This document shows positions 1 through 10,045 of a DNA stretch of 64,000 nucleotides, piece by piece. The notes beneath the pieces were generated by a model, which did no database searches, had not been told where the DNA came from, and saw only the letters and a list, made by a program, of their open reading frames with translations. This DNA comes from Dyella flava (lineage in GTDB: Bacteria > Pseudomonadota > Gammaproteobacteria > Xanthomonadales > Rhodanobacteraceae). Position 1 is the first letter of the stretch. Every line of letters starts with the position of its first letter. A program made the position numbers and the translations under genes. The DNA is taken from positions 186,001 through 250,000 of the forward strand of contig NZ_JADIKE010000035.1 of the NCBI RefSeq assembly GCF_016904955.1, read 5' to 3'.

Positions 1-2137
1 CGCGGCGCTTGAGCTGACGCTCTGCCGCCACTTCACGCGCCAGACGCTCATCCGCCACCACGACAAAGTCATCGCCGGATTCCGGCACGCCGGACAAGCC
101 GAGCACCTGCACCGGGATAGACGGGCCGGCTTCCTGGACGGTCTTGCCGGTTTCATCGACCAGGGCGCGCATGCGGCCATATTCGATACCGCAGACGACG
201 AAGTCGCCACGCTTCAACGTGCCCTGCTGCACCAGCACGGTAGCCACCGGTCCACGACCGCGGTCGAGACTGGATTCGATGACCACGCCCGAAGCCGGGC
301 CATCGTGCACCGCTGTCAGCTCCATCACCTCGGCCTGCACCGAGATGGCGTCGAGCAGATCGTCGATACCCATACCCGTCTTGGCCGACACCGGCACGAA
401 CGGCGTGTCGCCACCCCACTCTTCCGGAATCACTTCGAGATTGCCGAGTCCCTGCTTGACGTTGTCCGGATTGGCGTCGGACTTGTCCATTTTGTTGACC
501 GCGACGATCAGCGGCACCTTGGCGGCACGTGCGTGCTGCACGGCTTCCTTGGTCTGCGGCATGACGCCATCGTCGGCCGCCACCACCAGCACCACGATGT
601 CGGTGGACTGCGCACCACGTGCACGCATGGAGGTGAATGCCGCGTGGCCAGGCGTATCAAGGAAGGTGATTACGCCCTTTGGCGTTTCCACGTGATACGC
701 ACCGATATGCTGGGTAATGCCGCCCGCCTCGCCCGCCGCCACCTTGGTACGACGGATGTAGTCGAGCAACGAGGTTTTGCCGTGGTCGACGTGGCCCATG
801 ATGGTGACCACGGGCGGGCGCGCTGTGCGCTCGCCTTCGAGCTCGGCATTCTGCGTGTGCGCGGCCAGTGCGGCTTCTGCACCCTGATCGCTGGCTTCCA
901 CCGGCTTATGGCCGAGTTCTTCCACCACCAGCACGGCGGTATCGTGATCGATGGTCTGGTTGATGGTGGCCATGACGCCCATCTTGAACAGCGCCTTGAC
1001 CACTTCAGAGCCTTTCACGGCCATCTTTTGCGCGAGTTCGGCGACGACGTTTGCATCGCCCACGACCACTTCGCGCACAACCGGCGCAGTCGGACGGGAG
1101 AAGCCATGCGTACCGGCAGCGGCCGGCGCAGCGCCGGCGCGCGGCACATCACGCGACGCACCCTTGCCGGGCTTGCCGCGCTTGCTGGAACGACGCGCAC
1201 GATCAGCCTCGGACAGATGCAACTCACCCGCAGCAAAACGCTTGCCGCCCGGCACATCATCACGTTCACGGACGCTGTGGCGAGCTTTGCCGCGATCAGC
1301 GCCCGCGCCGCTTGCCGCAGCTGTCGGCGCAGGCGCCGGTGCAGGAGCCGGCGCAGGTGCTGCAACAGGCTTTTTCTCACGCTTGCGCGGTTCGTGAATG
1401 CGCGGAAGGATCATGCCCAGCGAATGCTGGTCGATACGCTGCACGGGTTGCGCCGCGGGTTCCGCGGCCGCCTTCGGCTCCGGCTCGGAGGGTACCGCAA
1501 GGGGCTCCGCCACCACTTCGATTTCGTCAGCGCGAGGCTCTTCGTCCATGCTCTCCTCTTCCTCAGCAGCCGCGGCAGCGGCTGCCGCGGCTTCGGCGGC
1601 AGCCTGCGCTTCCTGACGCGCACGTTCCGCCTCCGCTTCGCGGTGCGCATCTTCTTCGGCGCGCAGGCGCGCTTCTTCCTGGCGGCGGCGCTCGACATCG
1701 GCGCGCTCGGTTTCTTCATGCTCGCGCTGCTGCTGCGATTCGTGCAGCTTGCGCAGCGCGTCTTCGCGCTCTGAATCGGTGCTTGCTTCCTCGGCGATCA
1801 CACTGCGCTTGACGTAGGTGCGCTTGGCGCGCACTTCCACGTTCACCGTCTTGGCGCTGTTCTGCGTACCGCGGCCGCCCGGCGTAGCGACCTTCAGCTC
1901 GCTGATCTTGCGACGCTTCAGGGTGATCTGCCGCGGCGAGGAATCCTCCGCTTCGGCGGCAACGTCGGCCTTGCCATGCGTGCGACGCAGGAAGCCCAGC
2001 AGCTTCACCTTTTCGGTGCTGCTGATGACTTGCTCCGGATCGGAGAATTTCATGCCCGCTTCGCCAAGCTGGGTAAGCAGCCTGTCCACCGGCATACCCA
2101 GGACCTGGGCTAGTTGTTTGATCGTGACATCCGACAT
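1..2137 (-). CDS. infB: Translation initiation factor IF-2 (3' end outside window)
   Basis: IF-2 is the GTPase that brings fMet-tRNA to the 30S subunit and promotes subunit joining. The first 712 codons are present; the C-terminal part lies beyond the left edge. The N-terminal IF2_N domain begins [15 protein letters not shown] long charged Ala/Glu-rich segment follows (about residues 120-215), then a Pro/Ala linker with repeated PA dipeptides and a second IF2_N-like region. The G domain starts with G1 GHVDHGKT at about residue 448, with G2 GGITQHIG, G3 DTPGHA, G4 NKMD and G5 SAKTG following. G1 sits about 50 residues later than in E. coli IF-2, so the N-terminal region is longer. It is the last gene seen in the rimP-nusA-infB operon, 125 nt after nusA. 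The gene is recognised with near certainty; only its end is missing. Confidence 0.97.
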   Translation of the reverse strand, partial: MSDVTIKQLAQVLGMPVDRLLTQLGEAGMKFSDPEQVISSTEKVKLLGFLRRTHGKADVAAEAEDSSPRQITLKRRKISELKVATPGGRGTQNSAKTVNVEVRAKRTYVKRSVIAEEASTDSEREDALRKLHESQQQREHEETERADVERRRQEEARLRAEEDAHREAEAERARQEAQAAAEAAAAAAAAAEEEESMDEEPRADEIEVVAEPLAVPSEPEPKAAAEPAAQPVQRIDQHSLGMILPRIHEPRKREKKPVAAPAPAPAPAPAPTAAASGAGADRGKARHSVRERDDVPGGKRFAAGELHLSEADRARRSSKRGKPGKGASRDVPRAGAAPAAAGTHGFSRPTAPVVREVVVGDANVVAELAQKMAVKGSEVVKALFKMGVMATINQTIDHDTAVLVVEELGHKPVEASDQGAEAALAAHTQNAELEGERTARPPVVTIMGHVDHGKTSLLDYIRRTKVAAGEAGGITQHIGAYHVETPKGVITFLDTPGHAAFTSMRARGAQSTDIVVLVVAADDGVMPQTKEAVQHARAAKVPLIVAVNKMDKSDANPDNVKQGLGNLEVIPEEWGGDTPFVPVSAKTGMGIDDLLDAISVQAEVMELTAVHDGPASGVVIESSLDRGRGPVATVLVQQGTLKRGDFVVCGIEYGRMRALVDETGKTVQEAGPSIPVQVLGLSGVPESGDDFVVVADERLAREVAAERQLKRR

Positions 2138-2262
2138 CGTGTTCTTTCTCCGCCGTTCCCGCGCTTATCGTCCGTACAAAGTGCTTTGCACGGTCACCGC
2201 CGTCCCTGGTGGAAACCCCAAAGGGTTCCTCGGCACGCCCATCCGGGGCGTGGCGCCCGCGG

Positions 2263-3768
2263 TTAGCCGCCCTTCTCCAGCTTCGCAATCATCGGCGCGC
2301 GTGCGGCCATGATGAGTGCTGCAGCACGATCTTCATCCATGCCTTCGATATCGATCAGGTCATCGACGGCCAGGTCGGCCAGATCGTCCACCGTGACCAC
2401 CCCACGCTCGGCGAGCGTATAGGCGGTCGGCTCGTCCATGCCATTGAGTTCGAGCAGTTCCTGCGAGGGCTGGTGGTCATCGAGGTTTTCCTCGACCGCC
2501 AGTGCTTCGGTCAGCAGTGAATCGCGGGCGCGGGCACGAAGTTCTTCGACGATGTCCTCGTCGAAACCTTCGATCGCCAGCAGCTCGGCACTCGGCACGT
2601 AGGCGATTTCCTCGACGCTGGAGAAACCCTCCTGCACCAGGATGTTGGCGATTTCCTGGTCCACTTCCAGCTTGTCCATGAAGAGCTGGCGGGCAGATTC
2701 CTGCTCGGCTTCGCTCTTGGCAGCCACCTGGTCCTGCGTCATCACATTGAGCTGCCAGCCGGTGAGCTTGCTGGCCAGGCGCACGTTCTGGCCACCGCGG
2801 CCGATGGCCTGCGAAAGCTTGTCTTCGGCCACCGCGATATCCATCGAGTGCTTGTCTTCGTCCATGATGATGGACTGCACTTCCGCCGGAGCCATGGCGT
2901 TGATCACGTACTGGGCCTGGTTCTCATGCCACAGGATGATGTCCACGCGCTCGCCGTTGAGCTCGTTCGACACGGCCTGCACGCGTGACCCGCGCATGCC
3001 GATGCAGGCGCCGATGGGATCGGTGCGGTTGTCGTGAGCCACCACGGCGATCTTGGCGCGGTCACCCGGATCGCGGGCGCAGCCCTTGATCTCGACCAGG
3101 CCCTGGCCGACTTCCGGCACCTCGAGCTTGAACAACTCGATCATGAATTCCGGTGCGGCGCGCGATACGAACAGCTGCGGACCGCGTACTTCTGAACGCA
3201 CTTCCTGCAGATAGCCGCGCACGCGATCGCCGACACGATGCGATTCGCGCGGAATGGTCTTGTCACGCGGAATGAACGCTTCGGCATTGCCGCCCAGGTC
3301 GAGGTAGACATTGCCGCGCTCGACACGCTTGACGATACCGGTGACCAGCTCGCCCACGCGGTCCTTGAACGCATCCACCACCTGCTGGCGCTCGGCTTCG
3401 CGCACGCGCTGCACGATCACCTGCTTGGCGGCCTGCGCGGCGATACGCCCGAATTCGGCATTCTCGATCTGCTGTTCGATGTACTCGCCGATCGCGGCGT
3501 CCGCGCGTTCGTCGACGGCGTCCATCAGGCGCAGCTGGCGGAACGGCGATTCCATCTCGCCATCGTCCGCAATGACTTCCCAGCGACGGAAGGTTTCGTA
3601 GTCGCCCGAGGCGCGATCGATGGTGACGCGGATATCCGGATCTTCGTCCGGGTAGCGCTTTTTGGCAGCGGACGCCAAGGCAGCTTCCATGGCCAGGAAA
3701 ATCACGTCACGCGGCACGCCCTTTTCATTGGCGACCGCATCAACTACCAGCAAAAGTTCTTTGCTCAT
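2263..3768 (-). CDS. nusA: Transcription termination/antitermination factor NusA
   Basis: NusA binds RNA polymerase and modulates pausing, intrinsic termination and antitermination. The 501-aa product has the family layout: an N-terminal RNAP-binding domain ([17 protein letters not shown]), an S1 domain around residues 135-200 ([19 protein letters not shown]), two KH domains ([25 protein letters not shown]) and two C-terminal acidic helix-hairpin-helix repeats from about residue 360. Length is close to E. coli NusA (495 aa). I chose the ATG at 3768 because a GGAG lies 8 nt upstream; a GTG three codons earlier overlaps that Shine-Dalgarno sequence. It sits between rimP and infB, the standard order. 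Confidence 0.97.
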   Translation of the reverse strand: MSKELLLVVDAVANEKGVPRDVIFLAMEAALASAAKKRYPDEDPDIRVTIDRASGDYETFRRWEVIADDGEMESPFRQLRLMDAVDERADAAIGEYIEQQIENAEFGRIAAQAAKQVIVQRVREAERQQVVDAFKDRVGELVTGIVKRVERGNVYLDLGGNAEAFIPRDKTIPRESHRVGDRVRGYLQEVRSEVRGPQLFVSRAAPEFMIELFKLEVPEVGQGLVEIKGCARDPGDRAKIAVVAHDNRTDPIGACIGMRGSRVQAVSNELNGERVDIILWHENQAQYVINAMAPAEVQSIIMDEDKHSMDIAVAEDKLSQAIGRGGQNVRLASKLTGWQLNVMTQDQVAAKSEAEQESARQLFMDKLEVDQEIANILVQEGFSSVEEIAYVPSAELLAIEGFDEDIVEELRARARDSLLTEALAVEENLDDHQPSQELLELNGMDEPTAYTLAERGVVTVDDLADLAVDDLIDIEGMDEDRAAALIMAARAPMIAKLEKGG

Positions 3769-3826
3769 TGCAACCACTCCGTGAACGCCGCCTGGCGCTC
3801 CATCGACAGATTGATCAATTCAACAC

Positions 3827-4339
3827 TCATTTCTTCTTGGCCGGCTTGCGACCGCCGGGTTTGGGCTGCGGCACGTAACCGAGCGCTGCCCAGTCCGGCA
3901 CGATACGGGCGCTTTCCACCGCGTCGTGCCCGAGCTGAAACACTTTGCCTTCGGCTTCCAGCACGATCGTGCTGCCTTCCACCGACGCCACTTTGCCGCG
4001 CAACCGGCGGCGACCTTCGAGCGGCGCCTTCAGCAGCACCTTCACCTCCTGCCCGACCACCTTTTCAAACTGGGCGGCGGTAAACAGTGGCCGGTCGATC
4101 CCCGGCGAAGACACTTCCAGTACGTAGTGACCGGGAATCGGGTCTTCAACATCGAGCATCGCCGACAATTCGCGGCTGGCGGCTTCGCAGTCGTCGAGGG
4201 TAACTTCGCGGCCTTCGATGTCGAGATAGACGCGCAGCGTACTCTGTCCCTGCGAAGGGCTAAATTCCACGCCAAGGCACTCGAGCTGAAGATCAGCCAG
4301 AACCTCGGTAAATCGTTGTGCAAGAGCTTGCGTATCCAT
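3827..4339 (-). CDS. rimP: Ribosome maturation factor RimP
   Basis: RimP helps mature the 30S subunit in the cytoplasm. The 170-aa product shows the family core LECLGVEF, the V(T)[21 protein letters not shown] stretch, the [12 protein letters not shown] signature and a C-terminal SH3-like domain, ending in a Lys-rich tail (GGRKPAKKK). The ATG at 4339 gives an N-terminus collinear with E. coli RimP; an upstream in-frame TTG (4360) has a GGAG nearby but adds non-conserved residues. nusA begins 58 nt downstream. Upstream are a terminator-like hairpin and tRNA-fMet, the conserved metY-rimP-nusA-infB arrangement. Confidence 0.95.
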   Translation of the reverse strand: MDTQALAQRFTEVLADLQLECLGVEFSPSQGQSTLRVYLDIEGREVTLDDCEAASRELSAMLDVEDPIPGHYVLEVSSPGIDRPLFTAAQFEKVVGQEVKVLLKAPLEGRRRLRGKVASVEGSTIVLEAEGKVFQLGHDAVESARIVPDWAALGYVPQPKPGGRKPAKKK

Positions 4340-4382
4340 GTCGTCCAATGAGCCGATCAAGGCTCACTCCGTCGCCAGAAAC

Positions 4383-4407
4383 AAAAAATGGGCTCAAGCG
4401 GCCCATT
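4383..4407 (-). terminator. Intrinsic terminator/attenuator in the rimP leader
   Basis: On the minus strand a 7-bp stem (AATGGGC/GCCCATT) with a 7-nt loop is followed directly by a T run. It ends about 44 nt before the rimP start. Transcripts coming from the tRNA-fMet side must pass it, so it probably attenuates rimP-nusA-infB expression, a plausible target of NusA autoregulation. The structure is seen; its role is inferred. Confidence 0.6.
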
Positions 4408-4453
4408 CCCTTATCTCGCCGATGTCCCGACTCTTCCAGGCTCTTTCCCCGCG

Positions 4454-4481
4454 TTTATCGTGGCTATTATGACCCGATAAA
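4454..4481 (-). promoter_or_regulatory. Palindrome around a -10-like hexamer upstream of rimP
   Basis: Seven-base inverted arms (TTTATCG/CGATAAA) flank a 14-bp core containing a CATAAT hexamer on the minus strand (4466-4471), between the two terminators upstream of rimP. It could be a rimP promoter with an operator, although no good -35 box is visible at 16-18 bp. Low confidence. Confidence 0.3.
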
Positions 4482-4506
4482 TCGCATCCGCATCCTTGCG
4501 CCCAAC

Positions 4507-4529
4507 AAAAAAGCCTCACGAGGAGGCTT
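4507..4529 (-). terminator. Intrinsic terminator downstream of tRNA-fMet
   Basis: The stem AAGCCTC/GAGGCTT (4511-4517 and 4523-4529) with a 5-nt loop is followed on the minus strand by a run of Ts. It lies 18 nt after the tRNA CCA end and should end the tRNA transcript, with read-through needed for cotranscription of rimP. Confidence 0.8.
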
Positions 4530-4547
4530 TCTTGTCCAAGAAAGATC

Positions 4548-4624
4548 TGGTAGCGGGGGCAGGATTCGAACCTGCGACCTTCGGGTTATGAGCCCGACGA
4601 GCTGCCAGACTGCTCCACCCCGCA
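4548..4624 (-). tRNA. metY: Initiator tRNA-fMet (CAU)
   Basis: A 77-nt cloverleaf with encoded CCA, anticodon CAT in the loop CTCATAA and a T-loop GTTCGAATC. The anticodon stem carries the three consecutive G-C pairs diagnostic of initiator tRNAs (GGG/CCC). Position 1:72 is unpaired as expected for an initiator, but here the bases are U1 and U72, not the usual C1:A72. It heads the rimP-nusA-infB operon, like metY in E. coli. Confidence 0.95.
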
Positions 4625-4637
4625 TCAGAGTCCGAGA

Positions 4638-4666
4638 ATTCTAGCGATATGGCCGAATTCTTGCAA
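4638..4666 (-). promoter_or_regulatory. Sigma-70-type promoter of tRNA-fMet
   Basis: On the minus strand a -35 TTGCAA (4661-4666) and a -10 TAGAAT (4638-4643) are separated by exactly 17 bp. The predicted start is about 7 nt from the -10 and about 7 nt before the mature tRNA 5' end. The sequence between the -10 and the start is not strongly GC-rich. Confidence 0.6.
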
Positions 4667-4713
4667 GCCTTAAAACTCGCTATCTCTCACTCCGCGGATA
4701 CGGAGCACACCCC

Positions 4714-6156
4714 TCAACCCACAAATGCCTGCTTGCACCAGCCCAGCAACGGCCCCCAGTACACGCCAAGCACCAGCAATACCAATGCATTCACCGACAA
4801 GGCCAGACGCAGCGTGAAATCCGGCTGCAAGCGCACCACCGTGCCTTCAACCGGCTTGTCGAAGTACATCACCTTCACGACGTGCAAGTAGTAGTACAGA
4901 CCGATGATGGCAAAAACGGCGCCGACGATAGCCAGCCACATCATGCCGGCATGAATCGCAGCCTGCAGCACCAGCAGCTTGGCGAAGAAGCCGAACATCG
5001 GCGGCACACCAGCAAGCGAGAACATGCACAGCAACATCAGGAAGGCCATCCACGGCGAACGCTGATTCAAGCCCTTGAAGTCTTCGATTTCTTCGCATTC
5101 GAAACCGGCGCGGCTCAACGCTAGGATCACACCGAATGCGGCAGTCGACATCAGCGCGTAGCTGATCGCATAGAACATCGCCGACGAATAGCCTTCCGGT
5201 CCCGCATTGACCAGGCCCAGCAAGAGGTAACCCATGTGGGAAATGGTCGAATAAGCAAGCAGACGCTTGAGGTTGGTCTGCACGATGGCAACCAGGTTCC
5301 CCACCGCCAGCGACAACACCGCGAGCACCGCCAGCATCAACTGCCACTGGTGCGCCATGTCGCCCATGCCGGTCGCCAGCAGACGGAACGCCATACCAAA
5401 AGCAGCCAATTTAGGTGCCGAACCCACGAACACCGTCACGGCGGTCGGCGCACCCTGATAAACGTCCGGAATCCACATGTGGAATGGTGCGGCGCCCAGC
5501 TTGAAGGCCACGCCGATGATCATGAAGATCAGACCGAACACCAGCAAATGCGGCATCGTGCTGTGCGGGATGGCATCACGCAGCTGTACCAGATCCAATG
5601 TGTTGGTGGCACCGTAAACCATCGACATTCCGTACAGCAGCATGCCCGAAGCCAGCGCACCGAGCACGAAATACTTGATGGCCGCTTCCGACGAAAGCTC
5701 CGAATCACGATTCAATGCGACCAGTGCATACGACGAGAGCGTAAGCAATTCCAGCCCCAGGTAGATCATGATCAGGTTACCGGCCGAAACCAGCAGCATC
5801 ACGCCGATCAGGGCAAAGAGCATCAGCGTGTAGAACTCGCCAATGAACAGCTTGCGATCGCTCAGATATGGTTTGGCATAGATAAAGACCAAAATGGTGC
5901 ACAGCAAGGCGAAGACCTTGAGGATCTCGGCCACGCCGTCACGAATGAACATGCCATTGAAGGCCGTGACCGCTCCATCCGGCTGGTGTGCAACCACCAG
6001 GTAGATACCGGCGACCAGCACGAAGATGGATGCCCAGTGCAGGGTCGGTCCACGTTGATGCGCCGGCAGGAAGGCATCCGCAAGAAGAAGCACACACGCC
6101 GCGGCAACCAGATAGAACTCCGGCACCATGATCAGAATGTCGTTAAAAGTCGGCAT
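4714..6156 (-). CDS. nuoN: NADH-quinone oxidoreductase subunit N
   Basis: One of three antiporter-like membrane subunits of complex I; it translocates protons in the inner membrane. The 480-aa protein has about 14 hydrophobic segments. Conserved antiporter-family features include the Glu-containing helix LIMIYLGLELLTLSSYALVA, the lysine helix in IIGVAFKLGAAPFHMWIPDV, and TNLKRLLAYSTISHMGYLL. Length is typical. It is the last gene of the nuo operon, 12 nt after nuoM. No strong terminator was found between it and the tRNA-fMet promoter, only a short CTCCG/CGGAG hairpin near 4690. Confidence 0.97.
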   Translation of the reverse strand: MPTFNDILIMVPEFYLVAAACVLLLADAFLPAHQRGPTLHWASIFVLVAGIYLVVAHQPDGAVTAFNGMFIRDGVAEILKVFALLCTILVFIYAKPYLSDRKLFIGEFYTLMLFALIGVMLLVSAGNLIMIYLGLELLTLSSYALVALNRDSELSSEAAIKYFVLGALASGMLLYGMSMVYGATNTLDLVQLRDAIPHSTMPHLLVFGLIFMIIGVAFKLGAAPFHMWIPDVYQGAPTAVTVFVGSAPKLAAFGMAFRLLATGMGDMAHQWQLMLAVLAVLSLAVGNLVAIVQTNLKRLLAYSTISHMGYLLLGLVNAGPEGYSSAMFYAISYALMSTAAFGVILALSRAGFECEEIEDFKGLNQRSPWMAFLMLLCMFSLAGVPPMFGFFAKLLVLQAAIHAGMMWLAIVGAVFAIIGLYYYLHVVKVMYFDKPVEGTVVRLQPDFTLRLALSVNALVLLVLGVYWGPLLGWCKQAFVG

Positions 6157-6168
6157 GGTCGCTCTCGA

Positions 6169-7677
6169 TCAGACCTTGTGGATGGCCAGCAACTGGACCA
6201 GCTGCGATACCGAGCTGTCCATCAAGTGGGTCAACGGTTCGGGCCAGATGCCGATGAGCAGGGTCATGGCAGCGAACGCGCCCAGCACGATGACTTCGCG
6301 TCCGTTGAGGTCCTGCATTTCAGCAACGTGGGAATTGGTGACATCGCCCCACAACACCCGCTTGACCAGCCACAGCGTGTAAGCCGCGCCGATGATCAGG
6401 GTGAAGGCCGCAAACAACGCAATCCACGGATTGGCACTGAAGCTGGCAAGAATCACCATGAATTCGCCCACGAAACCGCTGGTGCCGGGCAGACCGCAGT
6501 TGGCCATGGCAAACAGTACGTAGAAGAAGCCGAACCACGGCATCACATTGATCACGCCGCCGTAATCCTTGATCAGGCGCGTGTGCATGCGGTCGTACAG
6601 TACGCCGATGCACGAGAACATTGCGCCGGAGATGAAGCCGTGCGAGATCATCTGCACCATCGCACCCTGCATGCCCAGGCGTGCAGTGTCGGTATTGCCC
6701 TGTTCACGCACCAGCATGAAGCCGATGAAGATACCCAGGGTGACGAAGCCCATGTGCGCCACGGATGAATACGCCACCAGCTTCTTCATGTCCTCCTGCA
6801 CCAGCGCGACGTAGCCGATGTAGACCACGGCGATCAGGCTCAACAGAATCACCAGCCAGGCGAACTGTGCGGATGCATCGGGCACGATCGGCAGGCTGAA
6901 ACGCAGGAAGCCGTATCCACCGATCTTCAGCATCACCGCCGCCAGCACCACCGAACCGCCGGTCGGCGCTTCCACGTGGGCATCCGGCAACCATGTATGC
7001 ACCGGCACCATCGGCACCTTGACTGCGAACGCGATCAGGAAGGCGAAGAACAACCAGCTTTGTTCGGTCAGCGTCAGCGGCAGGGTCGCCAGCGTATGCA
7101 GATCGAACGTACCCGCCTTCAGATACAGGTAGATCAGGCCGATCAGCATGAAGATCGAGCCGAGGAAGGTGTAGATGAAGAACTTCAGCGTGGCGTAGAC
7201 GCGGCGCGGACCACCCCAGATACCGATGAGGATGAACATCGGGATCAGCATCGCCTCGAAGAACACGTAGAACAGCAAGGCGTCGGTAGCGCAGAACACA
7301 CCGATCATCAGGCCTTCGAGTACCAGCATGGCAGCCATGTACTGATGCGGCTTGTCCTGGATCACTTCCCAGGCGCCGATGATGACCAGGATGCCCACAA
7401 AGGTGGTCAGCAGGATCAGCGCGACCGAGATGCCGTCCACCGCCAGGGCGTAGTGGACATTGAGCGAAGCAATCCACAGGTGGCTTTCGGCCAGCTGCAT
7501 GCCGCCGGCATCCGCGTTGTATTGCGGAATGAGGAACAAGCTCACCACAAAAGTGAGGACGGCCATCAGCAAGGACAGCCAACGGGCCGTATTAGGACGA
7601 CCGGAGCCGGCCAGCAGGACAGGCACTGCGCCTGCGATGGGCAGCCAGATCAGCAGGCTGAGCAGATGATTGAACAT
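6169..7677 (-). CDS. nuoM: NADH-quinone oxidoreductase subunit M
   Basis: Proton-pumping antiporter-like subunit of complex I in the inner membrane. The 502-aa protein has about 14 transmembrane helices. It carries the conserved Glu helix (LFYVFFEAMLIPMFILIGIWGG), the Lys helix (AFAVKVPMVPVHTWLPDAHVEAPT) and the motif KKLVAYSSVAHMGFV. Length is close to E. coli NuoM (509 aa). It follows nuoL by 14 nt and precedes nuoN by 12 nt. Confidence 0.97.
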   Translation of the reverse strand: MFNHLLSLLIWLPIAGAVPVLLAGSGRPNTARWLSLLMAVLTFVVSLFLIPQYNADAGGMQLAESHLWIASLNVHYALAVDGISVALILLTTFVGILVIIGAWEVIQDKPHQYMAAMLVLEGLMIGVFCATDALLFYVFFEAMLIPMFILIGIWGGPRRVYATLKFFIYTFLGSIFMLIGLIYLYLKAGTFDLHTLATLPLTLTEQSWLFFAFLIAFAVKVPMVPVHTWLPDAHVEAPTGGSVVLAAVMLKIGGYGFLRFSLPIVPDASAQFAWLVILLSLIAVVYIGYVALVQEDMKKLVAYSSVAHMGFVTLGIFIGFMLVREQGNTDTARLGMQGAMVQMISHGFISGAMFSCIGVLYDRMHTRLIKDYGGVINVMPWFGFFYVLFAMANCGLPGTSGFVGEFMVILASFSANPWIALFAAFTLIIGAAYTLWLVKRVLWGDVTNSHVAEMQDLNGREVIVLGAFAAMTLLIGIWPEPLTHLMDSSVSQLVQLLAIHKV

Positions 7678-7691
7678 GGAGCTCGCTTCCC

Positions 7692-9734
7692 TTATTGCCC
7701 GACCAGCCAGTACCCACCCAGAAGCAGGATGAGGCCGAGGATCATCGCAAACGCGTAGTGGTACAGATAACCGGATTGGACACGACGCACGGCCGATGCA
7801 ATGCGCTGGATCGTGCTGGCCGAGCCATCGATCAGCACGCCGTCGATCACCGCAGCATCGCCACCCTTCCAGAACATGCGACCCAGCTTGACGCCGCCGC
7901 GCGCGAAAATCGCGAAGTAGATGTCATCGACCCAGTACTTGCGGTCGAGGATCACCCAGATCGGCTTCAGCGCGCTCTTGATCTTGTCGGCCACCGATGG
8001 ATTGAACAGGTAGATGTAGGTGGTGATGATGAACGCCGCCAACACCAGCAGGAACGGCAGCTGGGTGAAACCATGCAACGCCATCGCCAGCGACCCGTCG
8101 AATTCCTTGCCCATTTCGCCGAGTACGTTGTTGGCCTCGTTCACATGGACCGCGCCGCCGAACCAGTTACCGAACAACACTGGCTGCACGGTAAAGAAGC
8201 CCACGAACAGCGACGGAATGGCCAGCAGGATCAGCGGCACCGTCACCACCCACGGCGACTCCTTGGGAGGATGGCTCAACACGCCCGGCTCATGGTGGCC
8301 GTGATCATCATGATGATCATCGTGACCATGCGCGTCGTGGTGGCCATGATGCTCGACCACCTTGAAGCGCTCCTTGCCGTGGAAGGTCATGTACATCTGG
8401 CGGAACGTATAGGTCGCCGTCACGAAGGCACCGACCACCACGCAGAAATAGGCGTAGCCGGAACCCCAGCGATGGGACTCGTGCACCGCATCGATGATCG
8501 AGTCCTTGGAATAAAAACCTGAGAAGAACGGCACGCCACACAGCGCCAGGGCACCGATCCACATCGTGATCCAGGTGATCGGCATGTACTTGCGCAGACC
8601 GCCCATGTAGCGCATGTCCTGCTCATGGTGCATGGCGATGATCACCGAGCCGGCACCGAGGAACAGCAGCGCCTTGAAGAAGGCATGCGTCATCAGGTGG
8701 AACACGGCACCGGCGTAAGCCGAAACGCCCAGCGCCACGGTCATGTAGCCCAGCTGCGACAGCGTCGAATACGCCACCACGCGCTTGATGTCGTTCTGCA
8801 CGATGCCGATCAGACCGGTGAACAATGCACCCGTCGCGCCGATGACCAGCACAAAACTTAGCGCTGTTTCCGACAACTCGTACAGCGGCGACATTCGCGC
8901 CACCATGAAGATACCGGCGGTCACCATCGTCGCGGCGTGGATCAGCGCGGAAATCGGGGTCGGGCCTTCCATCGAGTCGGGCAGCCACACGTGCAGCGGC
9001 ACCTGGGCCGACTTACCCATCGCACCGATGAACAGCAGGATGCAGATCACCGTGGCCGCATCCCAGTGGGTGTTCTGGGTGAGGGTGAGCGTCTTGCCGA
9101 CCAGGGTCGGGGCGGACGAGAACGCCGTGGCGTAGTCCAGCGTACCCAGGAAATACAGGATCGCGGCAATACCCAGCAGGAAGCCGAAGTCACCCACGCG
9201 GTTGACAATGAAGGCCTTGAGGTTGGCGAAGATTGCCGTCGGGCGCTTGTACCAGAAGCCGATCAGCAGATACGACACCAGGCCCACCGCTTCCCAGCCG
9301 AAGAACAGCTGCAGGAAGTTGTTGCTCATGACGAGCATCAGCATCGAGAAGGTGAACAGCGAGATGTAGCTGAAGAAGCGCTGGTAACCATCGTCATCTG
9401 CCATGTAGCCGATGGTGTACACATGCACCAGCAGCGACACGAAGGTGACGACCACCATCATCATGGCAGTGAGGCGGTCGATCAGGAAACCCACGGTGGC
9501 CGTGTACTTGCCGATCTCGAACCACGTGTAGATGTTGTGGTTATAAACCGGCGCACCGCCCGCGGTGATCTGGTAGAGCACATAGAACGACAGGCCGCAG
9601 GAAATCAGCAGACCGAGAATGGTGACGCTGTGCGCACCGACGCGGCCGATTTGCTTGCCGAGGAAGCCCGCCAGCAGGCAACCGACCAGCGGGGCCAGTG
9701 CGATAGTCAACAGAATGGAGGTGGAAAGTTCCAT
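7692..9734 (-). CDS. nuoL: NADH-quinone oxidoreductase subunit L
   Basis: The distal antiporter-like complex I subunit, carrying the long lateral helix along the membrane arm. The 680-aa protein contains FFGWEAVGLVSYLLIGFWY, SAQVPLHVWLPDSMEGPTP, the His-containing segment SALIHAATMVTAGIFMVAR and DIKRVVAYSTLSQLGYM. It is longer than E. coli NuoL (613 aa). Part of the extra length is a His/Asp-rich loop at about residues 459-482 (coding positions about 8287-8360) with HHGHHDAHGHDDHH-type runs. This loop precedes the C-terminal segment equivalent to the lateral helix. The start ATG is 5 nt after nuoK ends. Confidence 0.97.
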   Translation of the reverse strand: MELSTSILLTIALAPLVGCLLAGFLGKQIGRVGAHSVTILGLLISCGLSFYVLYQITAGGAPVYNHNIYTWFEIGKYTATVGFLIDRLTAMMMVVVTFVSLLVHVYTIGYMADDDGYQRFFSYISLFTFSMLMLVMSNNFLQLFFGWEAVGLVSYLLIGFWYKRPTAIFANLKAFIVNRVGDFGFLLGIAAILYFLGTLDYATAFSSAPTLVGKTLTLTQNTHWDAATVICILLFIGAMGKSAQVPLHVWLPDSMEGPTPISALIHAATMVTAGIFMVARMSPLYELSETALSFVLVIGATGALFTGLIGIVQNDIKRVVAYSTLSQLGYMTVALGVSAYAGAVFHLMTHAFFKALLFLGAGSVIIAMHHEQDMRYMGGLRKYMPITWITMWIGALALCGVPFFSGFYSKDSIIDAVHESHRWGSGYAYFCVVVGAFVTATYTFRQMYMTFHGKERFKVVEHHGHHDAHGHDDHHDDHGHHEPGVLSHPPKESPWVVTVPLILLAIPSLFVGFFTVQPVLFGNWFGGAVHVNEANNVLGEMGKEFDGSLAMALHGFTQLPFLLVLAAFIITTYIYLFNPSVADKIKSALKPIWVILDRKYWVDDIYFAIFARGGVKLGRMFWKGGDAAVIDGVLIDGSASTIQRIASAVRRVQSGYLYHYAFAMILGLILLLGGYWLVGQ

Positions 9735-9739
9735 GGTGC

Positions 9740-10045
9740 TTAGCCCTTCATGCTGTCGATTTCGGTGACGTTGACCGTGCTGCGATTACGGAACAGCAAG
9801 ACCAGGATCGCCAGGCCGATCGCGGATTCCGCAGCAGCCACAGTAAGAATGAAGAAAACGAAGACCTGCCCTGCCACATCGTGATTGAAGCGCGAGAAGG
9901 CCACGAAATTGATGTTGACAGCGAGCAGCATCAGCTCGATCGCCATCAGCAGCACGATGACGTTCTTGCGATTGATGAACAGACCCGCCACCGAGATACA
10001 GAACAGGATCGCGCCAAGCACGATGAAGTGTGAGAGCGTAATCAT
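9740..10045 (-). CDS. nuoK: NADH-quinone oxidoreductase subunit K
   Basis: Small membrane subunit of complex I with three transmembrane helices and the conserved glutamates of the proton path ([33 protein letters not shown]). The 101-aa product from the ATG at 10045 matches the family (about 100 aa). The start codon overlaps the nuoJ stop in an ATGA arrangement, which implies translational coupling. A longer in-frame upstream extension runs through nuoJ and is rejected. Confidence 0.96.
   Translation of the reverse strand: MITLSHFIVLGAILFCISVAGLFINRKNVIVLLMAIELMLLAVNINFVAFSRFNHDVAGQVFVFFILTVAAAESAIGLAILVLLFRNRSTVNVTEIDSMKG

Noticed and set aside
305..1774. Plus-strand open frame of 489 codons over infB
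   Set aside because: Shadow of the unmistakable IF-2 coding sequence on the minus strand.
5236..6768. Plus-strand open frame of 510 codons over nuoN and nuoM
   Set aside because: Antisense to conserved membrane subunits; Gln/His/Arg-rich translation with no motifs.
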